Both the position numbers and the translations under genes were made by a program. From Anastrepha obliqua (Eukaryota > Arthropoda > Insecta > Diptera > Tephritidae), in contig NC_072896.1 of NCBI RefSeq assembly GCF_027943255.1, forward strand, positions 7,626,001 to 7,690,000: a stretch of 64,000 nt of DNA, read 5' to 3'. How positions within the stretch are numbered: the first letter of the stretch is position 1; each line of letters begins with the position of its first letter. Shown here piece by piece: positions 35,743-46,386 of this stretch. Under the pieces are notes generated by a model. It worked only from the letters and a program-made list of their open reading frames with translations, did not search any database and was not told the DNA's origin.

Positions 35743-37211
35743 TAAAATAGCAGAGCAGAGTAAGATGGTAAAAGCCAGAGTATTTCAGGATGCCACGCTT
35801 TAGTCACCTGCAAATATGTGAAAGTCAAGAGCACACTTAACGATGTAGGTCATAATCTCTTACTTTCGCGGAACTTTGCATGACTAACACAGGGAAGTTA
35901 GCAGGTCACATCTTTTTATCGGCGTAGCGAGCAAGGAGCCAAATAAACTTGTATTATTTCTTACGCTATGTCCTGCACTATCAAAAATAAGGGCTGGGGT
36001 CCTCTCAATTTGAGAAGCTAGACGACATGTCAAGAGTAGTACGTTACTGAAATTCACGAGAAGCGTTAATTCCTAAATGAGTCACCTTCAAAACTAGAGA
36101 TCTGACTAGGGTTATATAAAGTTAGAATTTTCAAAAAATCGATTTATTTTTATTTTTGTCTTAATGTACATATATTTAAGAATACGCACAGATATAGATA
36201 CTCGTAATATCGTTCCGGTGAATATTTTCGAAGTTACACGCAAATTTGAAAAGGCGTTTCAGAGTGCTTGAAAGTACAAGGCCGTGTACAAGCGCGTTTT
36301 TCTCAAAATGGTGTTTTCAAAGTCGGTGACCAACATAACTCGAAAACGGCAAATCGGTTTAAGTCTCAAATTTCAACACCAGCTTCTTAAATATATTTTT
36401 TAGTAGTTAATCGAAGATTTTTTTTCACTGATAAATATTTTTTTATAAAGAATTTAAGGCCGAAATTTTGGTCAAAAATTGATTTTTTTTTTGAGAAACC
36501 GCCGTTTTATGAAAAAAAATTATTTTGCTTGTTTCTTCGATTAATTACTAGATTTAACATTACTTTAACGAAATCTGCTTGGTTCTCTTAATTTCAGAGG
36601 ATCTAGTTCAGTGATAGAATGGTCACCGCAAAACGTTTTTTATGAGAGAAGCTCCCGGAGATCAGCTGTAGCTCCTTTCCAAATAAATACTTTTACTAAT
36701 ACTAAATCCTAAAATACAGTTAAAAGATAACTTAATATGTTTACAAATTTTTAGATATCAATAAGGGGAGAATCCTTAATATGCAGGAAGAACCAATAAT
36801 GCGGGAAGAATCTTGAAGGCGGCTATAAATTCGTTGCAGGGAGAATCCTTAATTCTTAATGTTGCGATAGGACCAAGTTGATTGAAGCGATAAAATATCC
36901 GCCTCGAAGGACCAAAAATGATGAACACAAAACGATGATGTTGCGGCACAATTCCAAAATTTAATAACTCGATGTTTTTCAATGAAAATTACAATTTTTT
37001 CTCACAATTTTATTACAAACTATTCCCTATATATACACAATTATTTCAAACAAAACCTGCTTATGTTCACAGAAAATTGTATCGAAAACCATGAGTTGAA
37101 AAACATTAAAGTATTTTAAACTAATACTAAATTGGACTCAACAATAAATTTAGTAAATTTAATTCAGTAAAAATTTCGGAAAATTTGCTTTTTTCGGCCT
37201 TCTAACTAATA
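35743..37211. other. Spacer, possibly a non-autonomous element at 36100-36560
   Basis: No gene. The stretch 36115-36560 has TTTTCAAAAAATCGATTTATTT near its start and AAAATTGATTTTTTTTTTGAG plus GAAACCGCCGTTTTATG near its end, against CGAAAACGGCAAATCGG in the middle. This suggests a decayed repeat, but I cannot define termini. Confidence 0.35.
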
Positions 37212-38490
37212 GGACTATGAATAAGTTCTTGCGGTTTTTTTCGAAATTTGAAACTTTATTGACGTAAAATGGTTACAAATTTAATATTCAAAGTATTGTC
37301 CATCGCTTACTACTACTTTTTCCCATCTTTCTGGCAATTCACGGATTCCCTTTGTGAAAAATTCGGTCGGTTTTGCCGCAATCCACGAATCGATCCATTT
37401 TTTGACTTCATCGTAATTACGGAAGTGCTGGTCAGCCAGGCCATGTTGCATCGATCGGAAGAGATAGTAATCGGATGGCGCAAGGTCTGGACTATACGGC
37501 GGGTGGGGTAGGACATCCCATTTGAGCGTTTCTAAGTATGTTTTGACCACTTGTGCAACATGTGGCCGAGCATTGTCATGTTGCAAAATAACTTTGTCGT
37601 GTCTATCGGCGTATTGCGGCCGTTTTTCTCGCAGTGCTCGGCTCAAACGCATCAATTGTCGTCGGTAGACATCCCCCGTAATCGTTTCATTCGGTTTCAG
37701 TAGCTCATAATACACAACACCCAGCTGGTCCCACCAGATACACAGCATAACCTTCAGGCCATGAATATTCTGCGCCGACGTCGATGTTGAAGCATGGCCA
37801 GGGTATCCATACGTTGCCCGACGTTTTGGATTGTCGTAATGGACCCACTTTTCATCGCCAGTCACAATTCGATGCAAAAAACCCTTTCTTTTGTGCCGTT
37901 GAAGCAGTTGTTCGCATGCCATAAAACGGCGTTCAACGTCTCTTGGCTTCAATTCATACGGCACCCAATGGCCTACCTTTCGGATCATTCCCATGGCTTT
38001 TAAACGTTTGGAAATGGTTGATTGATCAACTCCCAAAGTTTTTGCAACCTCTTCTTGCGTTTGAGCCGGATCTTGATCGAGCAATTCCTCCAATTCGGTA
38101 TCCATGAACTTTGGCGGCGCACCCTCGCGTTCTTCGTCTTCCAAGCCAAAATCACCACTTTTAAAGCGTGCAAACCACTTCTGGCACGTTCGCTCAGCTA
38201 GAGCATGCTCACCATAAACTTCCACCAAGATACGATGACTTTCGGCTGCTTTTTTCTTCATATTAAAATAATGAAGAAGAATTCCCCGCAAAAACACATT
38301 ATTTGGCACGAAATTCGACATTTTCAAGTGTGGTAAAAATATTGTTGTTTACGCTTCAAATAAAAAACTTATACTGACGTTTGTGCCTTACGACAGTAGC
38401 TCTCCAATGAATGTTTGGAAATGTGGATCGATGGAATAATAATCAAGTTACGCCATCTGTTGTAAAACCGCACGAACTTATTCATAGTCC
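37212..38490 (-). mobile_element. Intact mariner transposon
   Basis: 1279 bp between TA dinucleotides (37210-37211 and 38491-38492). Inverted ends: GGACTATGAATAAGTTCTTG on the left and, reverse-complemented, GGACTATGAATAAGTTCGTG on the right, with one mismatch in about 28. It carries one uninterrupted transposase frame. Length and structure match a complete mauritiana-type mariner. Confidence 0.95.
37281..38327 (-). CDS. Full-length mariner transposase (DD34D)
   Basis: 348 codons without a stop. The conserved family start is probably the second Met (MSNFVPNN, 38321), giving 346 residues. Order: N-terminal helix-turn-helix (FNMKKKAAESHRILVEVYGE; TCQKWFARFKSGDF), second DNA-binding helix set (TLGVDQSTISKRLKAMGM), WVPYEL linker, then the catalytic domain with Asp in VTGDEKWV, Asp in QHDNARPH, and 34 residues later Asp in SPDLAPSDYYLF. 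The YSPDLAPSD and WVPHEL-like motifs are the mariner signatures. The end, ELPERWEKVVVSDGQYFEY, is of mauritiana type. It catalyses cut-and-paste transposition of its own element at TA sites in the nucleus. Every catalytic and signature motif is intact, unlike all other transposases in this window. Activity is unproven. Confidence 0.95.
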   Translation of the reverse strand: MKMSNFVPNNVFLRGILLHYFNMKKKAAESHRILVEVYGEHALAERTCQKWFARFKSGDFGLEDEEREGAPPKFMDTELEELLDQDPAQTQEEVAKTLGVDQSTISKRLKAMGMIRKVGHWVPYELKPRDVERRFMACEQLLQRHKRKGFLHRIVTGDEKWVHYDNPKRRATYGYPGHASTSTSAQNIHGLKVMLCIWWDQLGVVYYELLKPNETITGDVYRRQLMRLSRALREKRPQYADRHDKVILQHDNARPHVAQVVKTYLETLKWDVLPHPPYSPDLAPSDYYLFRSMQHGLADQHFRNYDEVKKWIDSWIAAKPTEFFTKGIRELPERWEKVVVSDGQYFEY

Positions 38491-39440
38491 TATTATATAT
38501 AACCCCTTAAGATAAGATTAATTTCTTGATGCCCACTTTATATACTCGCACATATTTGTTGAAAGTATCGAGGTCTAAAATATGTATGTTTTTTTTTATT
38601 TTTTTTATGGAGGTGGCACAAAGCATTGAAAGCCGAAAAGTGTGAGGATTGCCTTTCGGCTCACCCAGTGAAAACCCACCCCAGCTCCGTTTCCCTCCCG
38701 CGACAACTGTTAAGTAGTACTTCACGGTAGGAGGAGCGGCCTATTGCCTCTTCATGAAGATAAAATATGTATGTGACTTTAGCTAAATGTATCAGGCATG
38801 TCCTTGTATTCACTTGTATCGGCATACCTATTCTTGCTTTTGACACTCCAATATGCATATTTTTCAATTAATCACTTATTATAAATATTTTCCAAGGGAA
38901 ATAGGGCCTAAATATCAAGGATATTTCAAGCTTTTTAATAATCAAGTAAATTTCTTTTCATTTATATCTAAATTTAAATTCAAAACATTACAAGTTTTCA
39001 GCAAATCTATTTACTAGCATTTATGTTTTAGGAATTTTTACGCCAGGACCGAAGTCATTAGTAACTTTGGTTATTACCAGGCATTTGGTTTGTTTTTTTC
39101 CAGACAGCCCAGAAGCACTGAAGCACAAACAACACCATTTCTTACCCGAAACAAAACGTCAGAGATCTTTGTTTTTGTTTATTGTTATTTTTAATTCCAC
39201 TTCTTCTTACACAAAATAGTTGGCCACTCATTAACAGTTTTCACAAACACACCTAAACTTTGCTTCTAGGCGACTACTGACTAGAGAGAAATATAAATTA
39301 TTCTCTCGAATTGGCACTCAACAGCGCGAAAATCGACCAAATGTCAGTTTTGTCTACCTGCGGGCGATTGAAGAAACAGACTGATTATTAACGGGTAGTG
39401 CCTGCTGTCTAAACCTATTTGGGTATGCGTGACTATTGTA
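38491..39440. other. Spacer, no gene seen
   Basis: A non-AT-rich patch at 38610-38745 (GCCTTTCGGCTCACCC; CCCACCCCAGCTCCG) looks like part of a dispersed repeat but is unidentified. Otherwise AT-rich. Confidence 0.45.
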
Positions 39441-40130
39441 GTTTCTTCTTCCTCTTGATTGCTGCGATAACCACTTACCCGATTTTGGCCGAGCTTAACA
39501 AATCGCGCCTGTCGTTTTTTTCCTGTGTTAACCGACGCCAATTGGACAGACCAAGTGAAGTCTCTCCACCTGATCTTTCCACCGCAGAGGAGGTCTTTCT
39601 CTTGCTCTGCTACCACCAGCTGGTACCGCATCGAGTACTTTCAAAGCCGGAGCGTTTGTATCCATTCGGACGACATGACCCAGCCAACGTAGCTGCTGGA
39701 TCTTTATTCGCGCTATGTCTATGTCGTCGTAAAGCTTATACAGCTCATCGTTCCATCGCCGGCGATATTCGCCGTAACCAACGTGCAAGGTCCAAAAATC
39801 TTCGGAAGAATCTTTCTCTCAAACACTCCAAGCAACGACTCATCGGATATTGTCGGCGATCAAGCTTCTGCGCCATAAGTTAGGACGGGCATGATGAGAA
39901 CCTTATAGAGTGTTAGTTTTGTTCGTCGAGAGAGGGCTTTACTGCTCAGTTGCCTACTTAGTCCAAAGTAGCACTTGTTGCAAGAGAGATTCTACGTTGG
40001 ATTCCAAGCCTGAGATTGTTATCGGTGTTAATGCTGATTCCTAAAAAAAACGAAGTCTCTTACAACCTCGAAATCATAACTGTCAGCAATGATGTGAGCG
40101 CTGATATGCGAGTGCCCCGTACAAACGACA
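39441..40130 (-). mobile_element. Non-LTR retrotransposon remnant, (GAA)n tail
   Basis: Third copy of the family at 1753-2165 and 23256-23960. The minus strand reads IQQLRWLGHVVRMD, RERPPLRWKDQVE and further upstream thumb-region sequence. The tail GAGGAAGAAGAAAC lies at its 3' end near 39441. Frameshifted. Confidence 0.8.
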
Positions 40131-40505
40131 GGGGTTACTTCGTTTTGTTGTTGTTGAAATATTTAGGGCATTCAAAGATAACTAGTGCAAAAACCAAGGC
40201 GGTCACAAGCTATAACCGGCTAAGTCGAAAAACATACATTCACCATTTAATGTTAGTCCAGAAATTATATGAGCGAGTTTTTAAATTTTTTATAAATATT
40301 TATTCATTTCACTCCACAAACCTTAGGACACAAATTTTCTTAAGATACTCAGTTAGACTCTTAAAAACATTTTCTATAAATAATAATAAAATTAAATACT
40401 ATGAACAAAGAAATTTATTACAATTCTTAAATAATAATTCTTCATAACCGACAGGAAATTTGTTTCGAGTTTTAATCACAATTGAATTAATTTACATTTT
40501 TTTTA

Positions 40506-40789
40506 TTATCTCGATAACAGTATATGAAATATATTATTTTGCACAACACTGGAAGAGGCAGCATTTGTAAAAGTACGCACACTATCACTGTAAGTATACG
40601 AGGCCGATGCCGAGGCACTCACTGATGTAGTTATAGTAATTTCCTGGGGACGCGATTCGGCTAACTGTAAGACAATAATCCTTTGAATAAAATCGCTTTT
40701 CATAAAAATTCGGAAATTCGCTTTACACCTACCTGCAACGTCAGGCAGAAGACACACAGCAGAAGAAATGATAGACAAATTTTCGTCAT
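40506..40789 (-). CDS. Gene C: small secreted peptide, cluster family
   Basis: Exon 1 is 40733-40789 (19 codons, MTKICLSFLLLCVFCLTLQ) and exon 2 is 40506-40664 (52 codons plus stop), with a 68-bp phase-0 intron. The 71-residue product has exon 2 beginning LAESRPQEITI, then TTSVSASASASYTYSDS, VRTFTNAASSS and NNIFHILLSR. It conserves the ESRPQ, TFTNAA and FHI positions of genes A and B but is more diverged in nucleotide sequence and has one extra signal-peptide codon. Two TAA codons follow each other at the end, and an AATAAA overlaps them, so the 3' UTR may be very short or use another signal. No Cys in the mature part. Function unknown. Confidence 0.85.
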
Positions 40790-40882
40790 CTTTACGCGCG
40801 TATGAGTGTTATGGATTATCTACAGTTATTTGCTCGCTTAGTGAGTTGTTGAGTGCAAATGGTTTAATAAAAACTAATAGTA

Positions 40883-40892
40883 CCTTTTTATA
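40883..40892 (-). promoter_or_regulatory. TATA box of gene C
   Basis: Minus-strand TATAAAAAGG, about 95 bases upstream of the start codon. No clear TCAGTT initiator at the usual distance, unlike the other five genes. Confidence 0.6.
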
Positions 40893-41039
40893 AGAACTTT
40901 GAGTCACACATCAGGCAAGCAGGCAGCACATGCCGCGCGTAGAATCACTGTAAAGCGAAGAAGTGAAGAAACCCGCACTTAACCGGCTATTTTACATAGA
41001 ATGCAATTACCAAGCATAGTAAGCCGAGTCAGGGCTGGA

Positions 41040-41410
41040 TTTACTTGAAGTGACGCCATGGAGAATGGTGAAAAATGCCGCCCTATTACTTTCAGCCACC
41101 ACGAAATGCTTCGCAATAATTTCTTTCACATATTATCCAAGTACATGTCATCCAATTTAGGCCATAAAAAGTTTGCAATCACAGCAATAGCGGCATTATC
41201 TTCGAAGCATTACGGTCTAATGGCTTCGCCAGCCCAAAGCCCAGAACATACAGTGACTTGATGTGGATGCATGGTTCTTTGTTGATGAGCATGTGGATTT
41301 TTAGTGCGTTTAGGTGAAAATGTTTCTCATCAGTCAATGCGAATTGCTATTTTCATAAAACGTTTGGACAACTTTCACGCGTTGTTCGACTGAGTGTCGC
41401 TCCATGACTA
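41040..41410 (-). mobile_element. DD41D-type transposase fragment
   Basis: The minus strand has MERHSVEQRVKVVQTFYEN, then HAHQQRTMHPHQVTV, LWAGEAIRPYCFED and NFLWPKLDDMYLDNM, the N-terminus joined to the central part of a DD41D transposase. No terminal repeats recognised. Confidence 0.7.
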
Positions 41411-43580
41411 AGTTTGTCAAAGCTGGTGTGCCAATTGTCTTGAAATAAAAATTAGTATATGCATCACCAACAATTGCTGTCAAATATCTTAATCTTCTTG
41501 AATCACCCCACACAGACTTTTGTATATTATAAATAAATAAGCTCGAAAAATCGCCAGATTTAAAATCTTTGCATCATTTTCTGTGGGGACTTCACAAAGA
41601 TGAAGTTCTATTTAATAGGCTGGAAACTACCGGAACTTTTAGAGATAACATTTTTGGAGAAATTCTAAAGATAGATGATGACTAAATGGCACCGAAATAT
41701 TTACTACAAATTTTACGCGTAATTATGAGACAACTCAGCTTATTTCAGCTTGTCGTTGAAAATATATACTAATATTTTCCCGTCGTTCCTAGTTGAAACA
41801 AGGGCCTCAATATATAATTTAAAATTAGATCTACTTAAAGTTAGAAATTTTACTTGCCTCCAAGAGCGGTCTACCTGTACCGGGCTTCGGCCTGCTTCGC
41901 CTTGTCGCCTCCACGTGTTCGATGATCTGTCGTGGAAAGTAGGGTAAAGCAAGTATGATACACCAAAAAGAAAGAGCGGCTCGGGTTTCGTAAATTGTTT
42001 GGCTTTTTCACAAACTTCTCTATGATTCAATAAATGAAATGAATAATTCAGTGACCATTGGAAATCTTTCGTGAAACACTTTTTACGATTCAGAATCGAA
42101 AGTCCAAAAATGGCGTTGAAAGTATCCACTCTGAAGTTGTGAATGACATCACAAATGAAGTGTGTCAAATTGTGATACATCAGCCCTTTTCTGCTTTTTT
42201 CGAAAACATTAGTCTTATAATCTTCAAACTGTAAATTTCCAAAAATTTATTTCAGGAATTTAAATTCCTTTCCTTGAACCTGAAGCGATTTTCATCGGAG
42301 CGAACCCAATAGTCAACAATCACGGCATCTCTAGCTGACTAAGCCTTGATTGAATCTTGAGAACAAAAAATATCAAACTTTTACACCAAATTACTATATC
42401 ACAAAGTATGACAACATCTTATATCGCATCTTCGTGGTAGAAAAGGTATCGCAAGATTCAATATTGATTAAATGATCATTTTAAAATTTTTAAAGAAATT
42501 TCATTCTGAAGGTGATCTACATAAGTTGATACAGATTTAGAAGCTGTAGCCAATATCAGATCATTACGCGGCTGTCAGCTAATTTTTGAAAGCATCAGAA
42601 TGATTGGCTAATGTAACGGTCATGACAACGGTTTGTTGACGAAAAAATTGAGATGGTGTTGGTGATATACGAAAAAAATCAGCACAGTCCCCTCTGATTT
42701 TACTTCTTTCTACGATGGAGAGCAGTTGGCATAAGGTGGCGCCGATCGAGGTACCGCTACTTTGCTCTCAGCGAATGTAACAGAATCGCTAAATGGGTAA
42801 AGTCGTACTTGTTTATTTTATTCTTGTGTTTTCTGCGGAATTTCTTCCTCTTCCTGCATTCTTATTGGCGTTTTCACTTCTCTCTCAAGAAGCTGCACCA
42901 ATGAGACGTTACGCACTCTCTGATGGGCGCACTCTTATTTTTATCATTCTTGGTTTCGTTGTCATCTGAGCAACAATCGATTGGACGAGTGCGTGAAACG
43001 AGCGCTCTGAACTCTGCTGCCGAATACTCGGTAACGTGGCAGCCGAAGTTACTCTGACAATTTTGTTTTTAACCATAGCTGAAGAGCAAACCTGGTAATC
43101 TATCATCATTGTACATCATCTCGAGAATATCAATCTTAGTCGCACTGAGATGAGGATCCAGTATAAATATTTTCACATACATATTCTTGAATGCAATAAA
43201 CTCATAATTTGAAGGCAAATGTGCATCCGCTTCGGTATTGATTCTCTGAACTAAGGAGGAGCTGAAAAATTACGGCGATTTTGCTCAAAAAATCATATTT
43301 GCGAATGAGAAGGATATCCATCTCAGACCCTTTACTGTTAGTTAAAGAGAAGTCAGTGATTTTTGAGCGAGTAACAGGTTTTCCGTTTTTAGAGCGTCGC
43401 CTATATTCCTTCAATTTTTTTTCTAACAATAATACATTTTTTTTTTAAACAATGTTTTTTTTTGTCTTTTTTTTGTGAAGTTGATGTGGCTGACTAAAAA
43501 AAATTACCGAACTGTACATTTGGTTTCAAGGAGCTGCGATTTAGCACCACACAACTTTTTTGCAAAATTGAAATGAGTCA
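41411..43580. other. Spacer with unrecognised ORF and possible transposase scrap
   Basis: Near 41536 the plus-strand reading SPDLKSLHHFLWGLHKDEVL resembles a transposase third-Asp region (D-x4-L-D-F-F-L-W-G). A 146-codon minus frame at 41740-42180 has no signal peptide, promoter or known domain; its end lies in a less AT-rich block (41860-41930) that may be repeat-derived. A 66-codon minus frame at 42909-43109 is unrecognised. Confidence 0.35.
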
Positions 43581-43589
43581 GACATTTGC

Positions 43590-43730
43590 ACATAATATTG
43601 ATCGAGCTTTTGCTGAAATTGAGGTACAAACCATAGAAAACTGGTGCAAACTTGGGTTGATAGGATGGACTATCGTGTTACTAATTTAGTCCACAGTTAG
43701 CAGGTCTGTTTCCTTTTTCAATAAAAAAAA
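43590..43730 (+). mobile_element. C-terminal scrap of a DD41D-type transposase
   Basis: Reads NIDRAFAEIEVQTIENW then, in another frame, VDRMDYRVTNLVHS, which follows the pattern of the element at 25551-26443 (AIHEIGAQTVENVLTN-VDRM). Confidence 0.5.
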
Positions 43731-43739
43731 CAAATCATT

Positions 43740-44980
43740 GAAATATATAGACTTTCTCCTAGCAAGGTCCTATGGATCTACAGAGCTATGATAAGACCTA
43801 TTATCACCTATGTATCAGTGGTCTGGATGAGTAGACTCTCCCTCGTGGAGTCAGGAGGACCTTATCGATACTACAACGCACTGTGGCCATCTGTTGCATC
43901 GGAGCTTTTCTGACTACTTCAGGTACGGCAGTAGATGCTCTAATTGGCTTACCACCACTTGATGCTTTCATCCAAGGAGAGGTTTTTAAGGCCATTTGCA
44001 GGCTGAACAAAGTGGGTACGGGACAATTTGGTACGGCTCTTGTACGGCACTGGACAACAGCGTAGGCATGGACTTCGATCCAACGGTCCTTGTCATGCCC
44101 CTTGACTCCATGCCATCCAGAGTCGTACTTGAAAAGAGATACAGTATAGTGCTGTCAGAGGCTCAGTTGTGGTCAAACTCTGAAAATGAGCCCGGTGAAC
44201 ACTGTTTTCGTATTTTCACGGATGGCTCCAGGACCGAGCATGGCATGGCTCCTGGGGTCTACGTGGAATCCAGCAAGACAAAACTGCACTTTGCTCTTGG
44301 AATGCATGCATCTGTGTTTCAAGCGGAGGTGTATGCAGTTCAAGAAGTGATGAACTTTGTTGTGGAAAACCGATGAGGAGGCTGATCCATATGTGTCTGC
44401 AGCGACAGCCAAGCTGCGCTTATGACCTTAGGCAGCCCCCCAATCACATCAGGGGTAGTCGAGTCCTGTATCGTGGGTAACGAGACCTCTGACTCCTTAG
44501 CTAAGATGGGCTCTGAGGCCAACTTCTTTGGCCCAGAGCCCGCTTTCCACTCCCTTCTGCGGCCATCAAAGCCACGGTTAGCAAATGAGTTACTTCAGCC
44601 CACAAGCGAGCTTGGCAGGCTGAGAGATGCTGCAGATGGACTGAACTGATGTTACCTGTCATTTCCGATCGACTGTCGCAAACCCTCTTGTCATTAAGCA
44701 GAGGGGAATGTAGGAGGCTGGTTGGACTGATGACAGGCCACTTCCTATGGCCAAAGCACATAGGAAAGGTCGGCATTTCAGACAGTGCACTTTGCCCAGC
44801 ATGTGGAGAGGAGGACCACTTTCTGTGCGTCTGCCCCGTCTCCGCTCGAATCAAGCTTGAGGTCTTTGGCAATGATGCGTCCGCCTTGGCTCCTAGGCAC
44901 CACAAGATCTACTCAGATTTCTTCGGAGATCGGGTAGATTTAAAGAAAATTAAAAGAGAATCCAGTGTAGTGCAATAGAC
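43740..44980 (+). mobile_element. LOA-like non-LTR remnant: thumb, RNase H and C-terminus
   Basis: Reads MIRPIITYVSVVWMSRL, AICCIGAFLTTSGTAVDALI, then RNase H (FRIFTDGSRTEHGMAPGV; SVFQAEVYAVQEVMNF; CSDSQAALMTLG; IVGNETSDSLAKMGSEA) and a C-terminal knuckle (CPACGEEDHFLCVCPVSA). It is cut by frameshifts and a stop at 44374 and has lost the WVPGH motif. A different family from 10315-15726. Confidence 0.85.
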
Positions 44981-45570
44981 TTAATTAATGTCTGAATGCT
45001 GCACTTGCTAGTTGTTCCCGACAAAAACAAAAAAAAAAAAAAGAAATATGTAGAAGTATAAGATTTATATCATTTTATCATTTAAAAAAAAAATCACTCA
45101 ACTTTGCCTATATAACATTTTACCGCCCTTAGTGCCCTTAGCACACGTAGAGCAAGTCCAGCGCTGTATAGAGTATTTTAATTATTTTACAAACTGCCTT
45201 AGTTGATTGATTATAAACTTTAGCATACCTACATACGTTTATGATTTCCCCACTCACTAATGGGACGGCTAATTTTACGCTCACATTCCCTTACACTAAT
45301 CAAAATTCTCGCTTATCGCTTTTCGCTGAAAATCCCATCGCTGCTGCATGTGTAGCGTCGCGTGCCTACCAGCAGCAACAAGTGGGGTGAAAGAGTTTGT
45401 TGCTATCAGTCAACCTGTTACGCTTTAGTAGAAATATTTTTCTCTGAATTTTGTCTTTTTAATAACAGACATAATCTTGGGGTACTTACGCTTTTCACCC
45501 GACTAATGTTCGATGCTCAACTTTAATTGATAAGTTCTATTGAAAAAAAAATGCATCCACACGTAATGCA
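44981..45570. other. Spacer upstream of gene D
   Basis: No gene. A long A tract lies at 45025-45041. CTCGCTTATCGCTTTTCGC at 45309-45327 loosely resembles the TTTCGCGCTTATCA block upstream of genes A and B. Confidence 0.4.
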
Positions 45571-45576
45571 AATCCA

Positions 45577-45612
45577 TATAAAAAGCTCACTCTCCTCAGT
45601 GCCGCATCAGTT
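45577..45612 (+). promoter_or_regulatory. Core promoter of gene D
   Basis: TATAAAAAG (45577-45585) and initiator TCAGTT (45607-45612), 32 bases apart; 5' UTR of about 75 bases. Confidence 0.8.
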
Positions 45613-45683
45613 CAACTAAACTGCCTTTCACGCAATCAAGTACTTTTGGAATAATAAATATAACCAACTAAATTCATTTGAAA

Positions 45684-46010
45684 ATGACGAAATATTGCAC
45701 TGTTGCTCTTGTGTTGTGCCTCTGTCTGGCTATTCAGGTACTTAGCAAGGAAACAAAGTGAATTTGAATTGAGGTTCTAATGTATTTTAAAAACTATCAA
45801 CATCTCTTACAGTTGGCTGAGTCGCGCCCTGAGGGAGTGGTGATAAGTAATTCAGTGAGCGCCGTTTCCACAGCCAACGTCAAAAACGATCCGAATCTGC
45901 GTACATTTACGAATTTCGCCAATGCAAACTCAGTGCAGAAGGACTTATATCACATTTTGTGCAATTGTGGGCCGCAAGAGGAGAACTCCAGCAGTGCGGG
46001 GCAAGACTGA
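45684..46010 (+). CDS. Gene D: small secreted peptide, cluster family, extended C-terminus
   Basis: Exon 1 is 45684-45737 (MTKYCTVALVLCLCLAIQ) and exon 2 is 45813-46010 (65 codons plus TGA), with a 75-bp phase-0 intron. The 83-residue product has exon 2 beginning LAESRPEGVVI, then SNSVSAVSTANVKNDPN, LRTFTNFANANS and DLYHIL. It then has an extra tail, CNCGPQEENSSSAGQD, absent from A, B and C; the two Cys could pair with each other or with another chain. It is the only small-peptide member on the plus strand, so it is inverted relative to A, B and C. The frame starting at 45780 inside the intron is not the real start. Function unknown. Confidence 0.9.
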
Positions 46011-46028
46011 TCGCTGATGTAGTATTTT

Positions 46029-46034
46029 AATAAA
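46029..46034 (+). terminator. Poly(A) signal of gene D
   Basis: AATAAA 19 bases after the stop codon. Confidence 0.55.
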
Positions 46035-46386
46035 TTTAGTTTTATTTATGGTTTAAGCTATTTAGTATTAGTAAAACAAATTTACGGAATATATCTAGGA
46101 TATTTTAGCTTATAAAAAAACAGCCTGATTCTGTGTTTGCTTGATAAGTTATTTGAATAGAATATGAAGGCTCCCTGTGCTTACGTTAACAAAATAAATA
46201 ACTCTATGATATTACTATTTATGTCATTTTAGTATTTTTTTATTTAGGGAAAGGAAAATATAATTTTTTTGAGCCAAATTTCTATCTCGAGATGTTTATG
46301 AAAAAATAGTAGGATTTTTTTAAAATTTTGAAAAACAGACGGGATTGAGTTTTCCAACATTTTTTAATTTTTGGCCTATGCGATTA
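46035..46386. other. AT-rich spacer, no gene seen
   Basis: Nothing recognised. Confidence 0.5.

Noticed and set aside
41740..42180. 146-codon minus frame as a host gene
   Set aside because: No signal peptide, promoter, paralog or recognisable domain, and part of it lies in what looks like repeat DNA.
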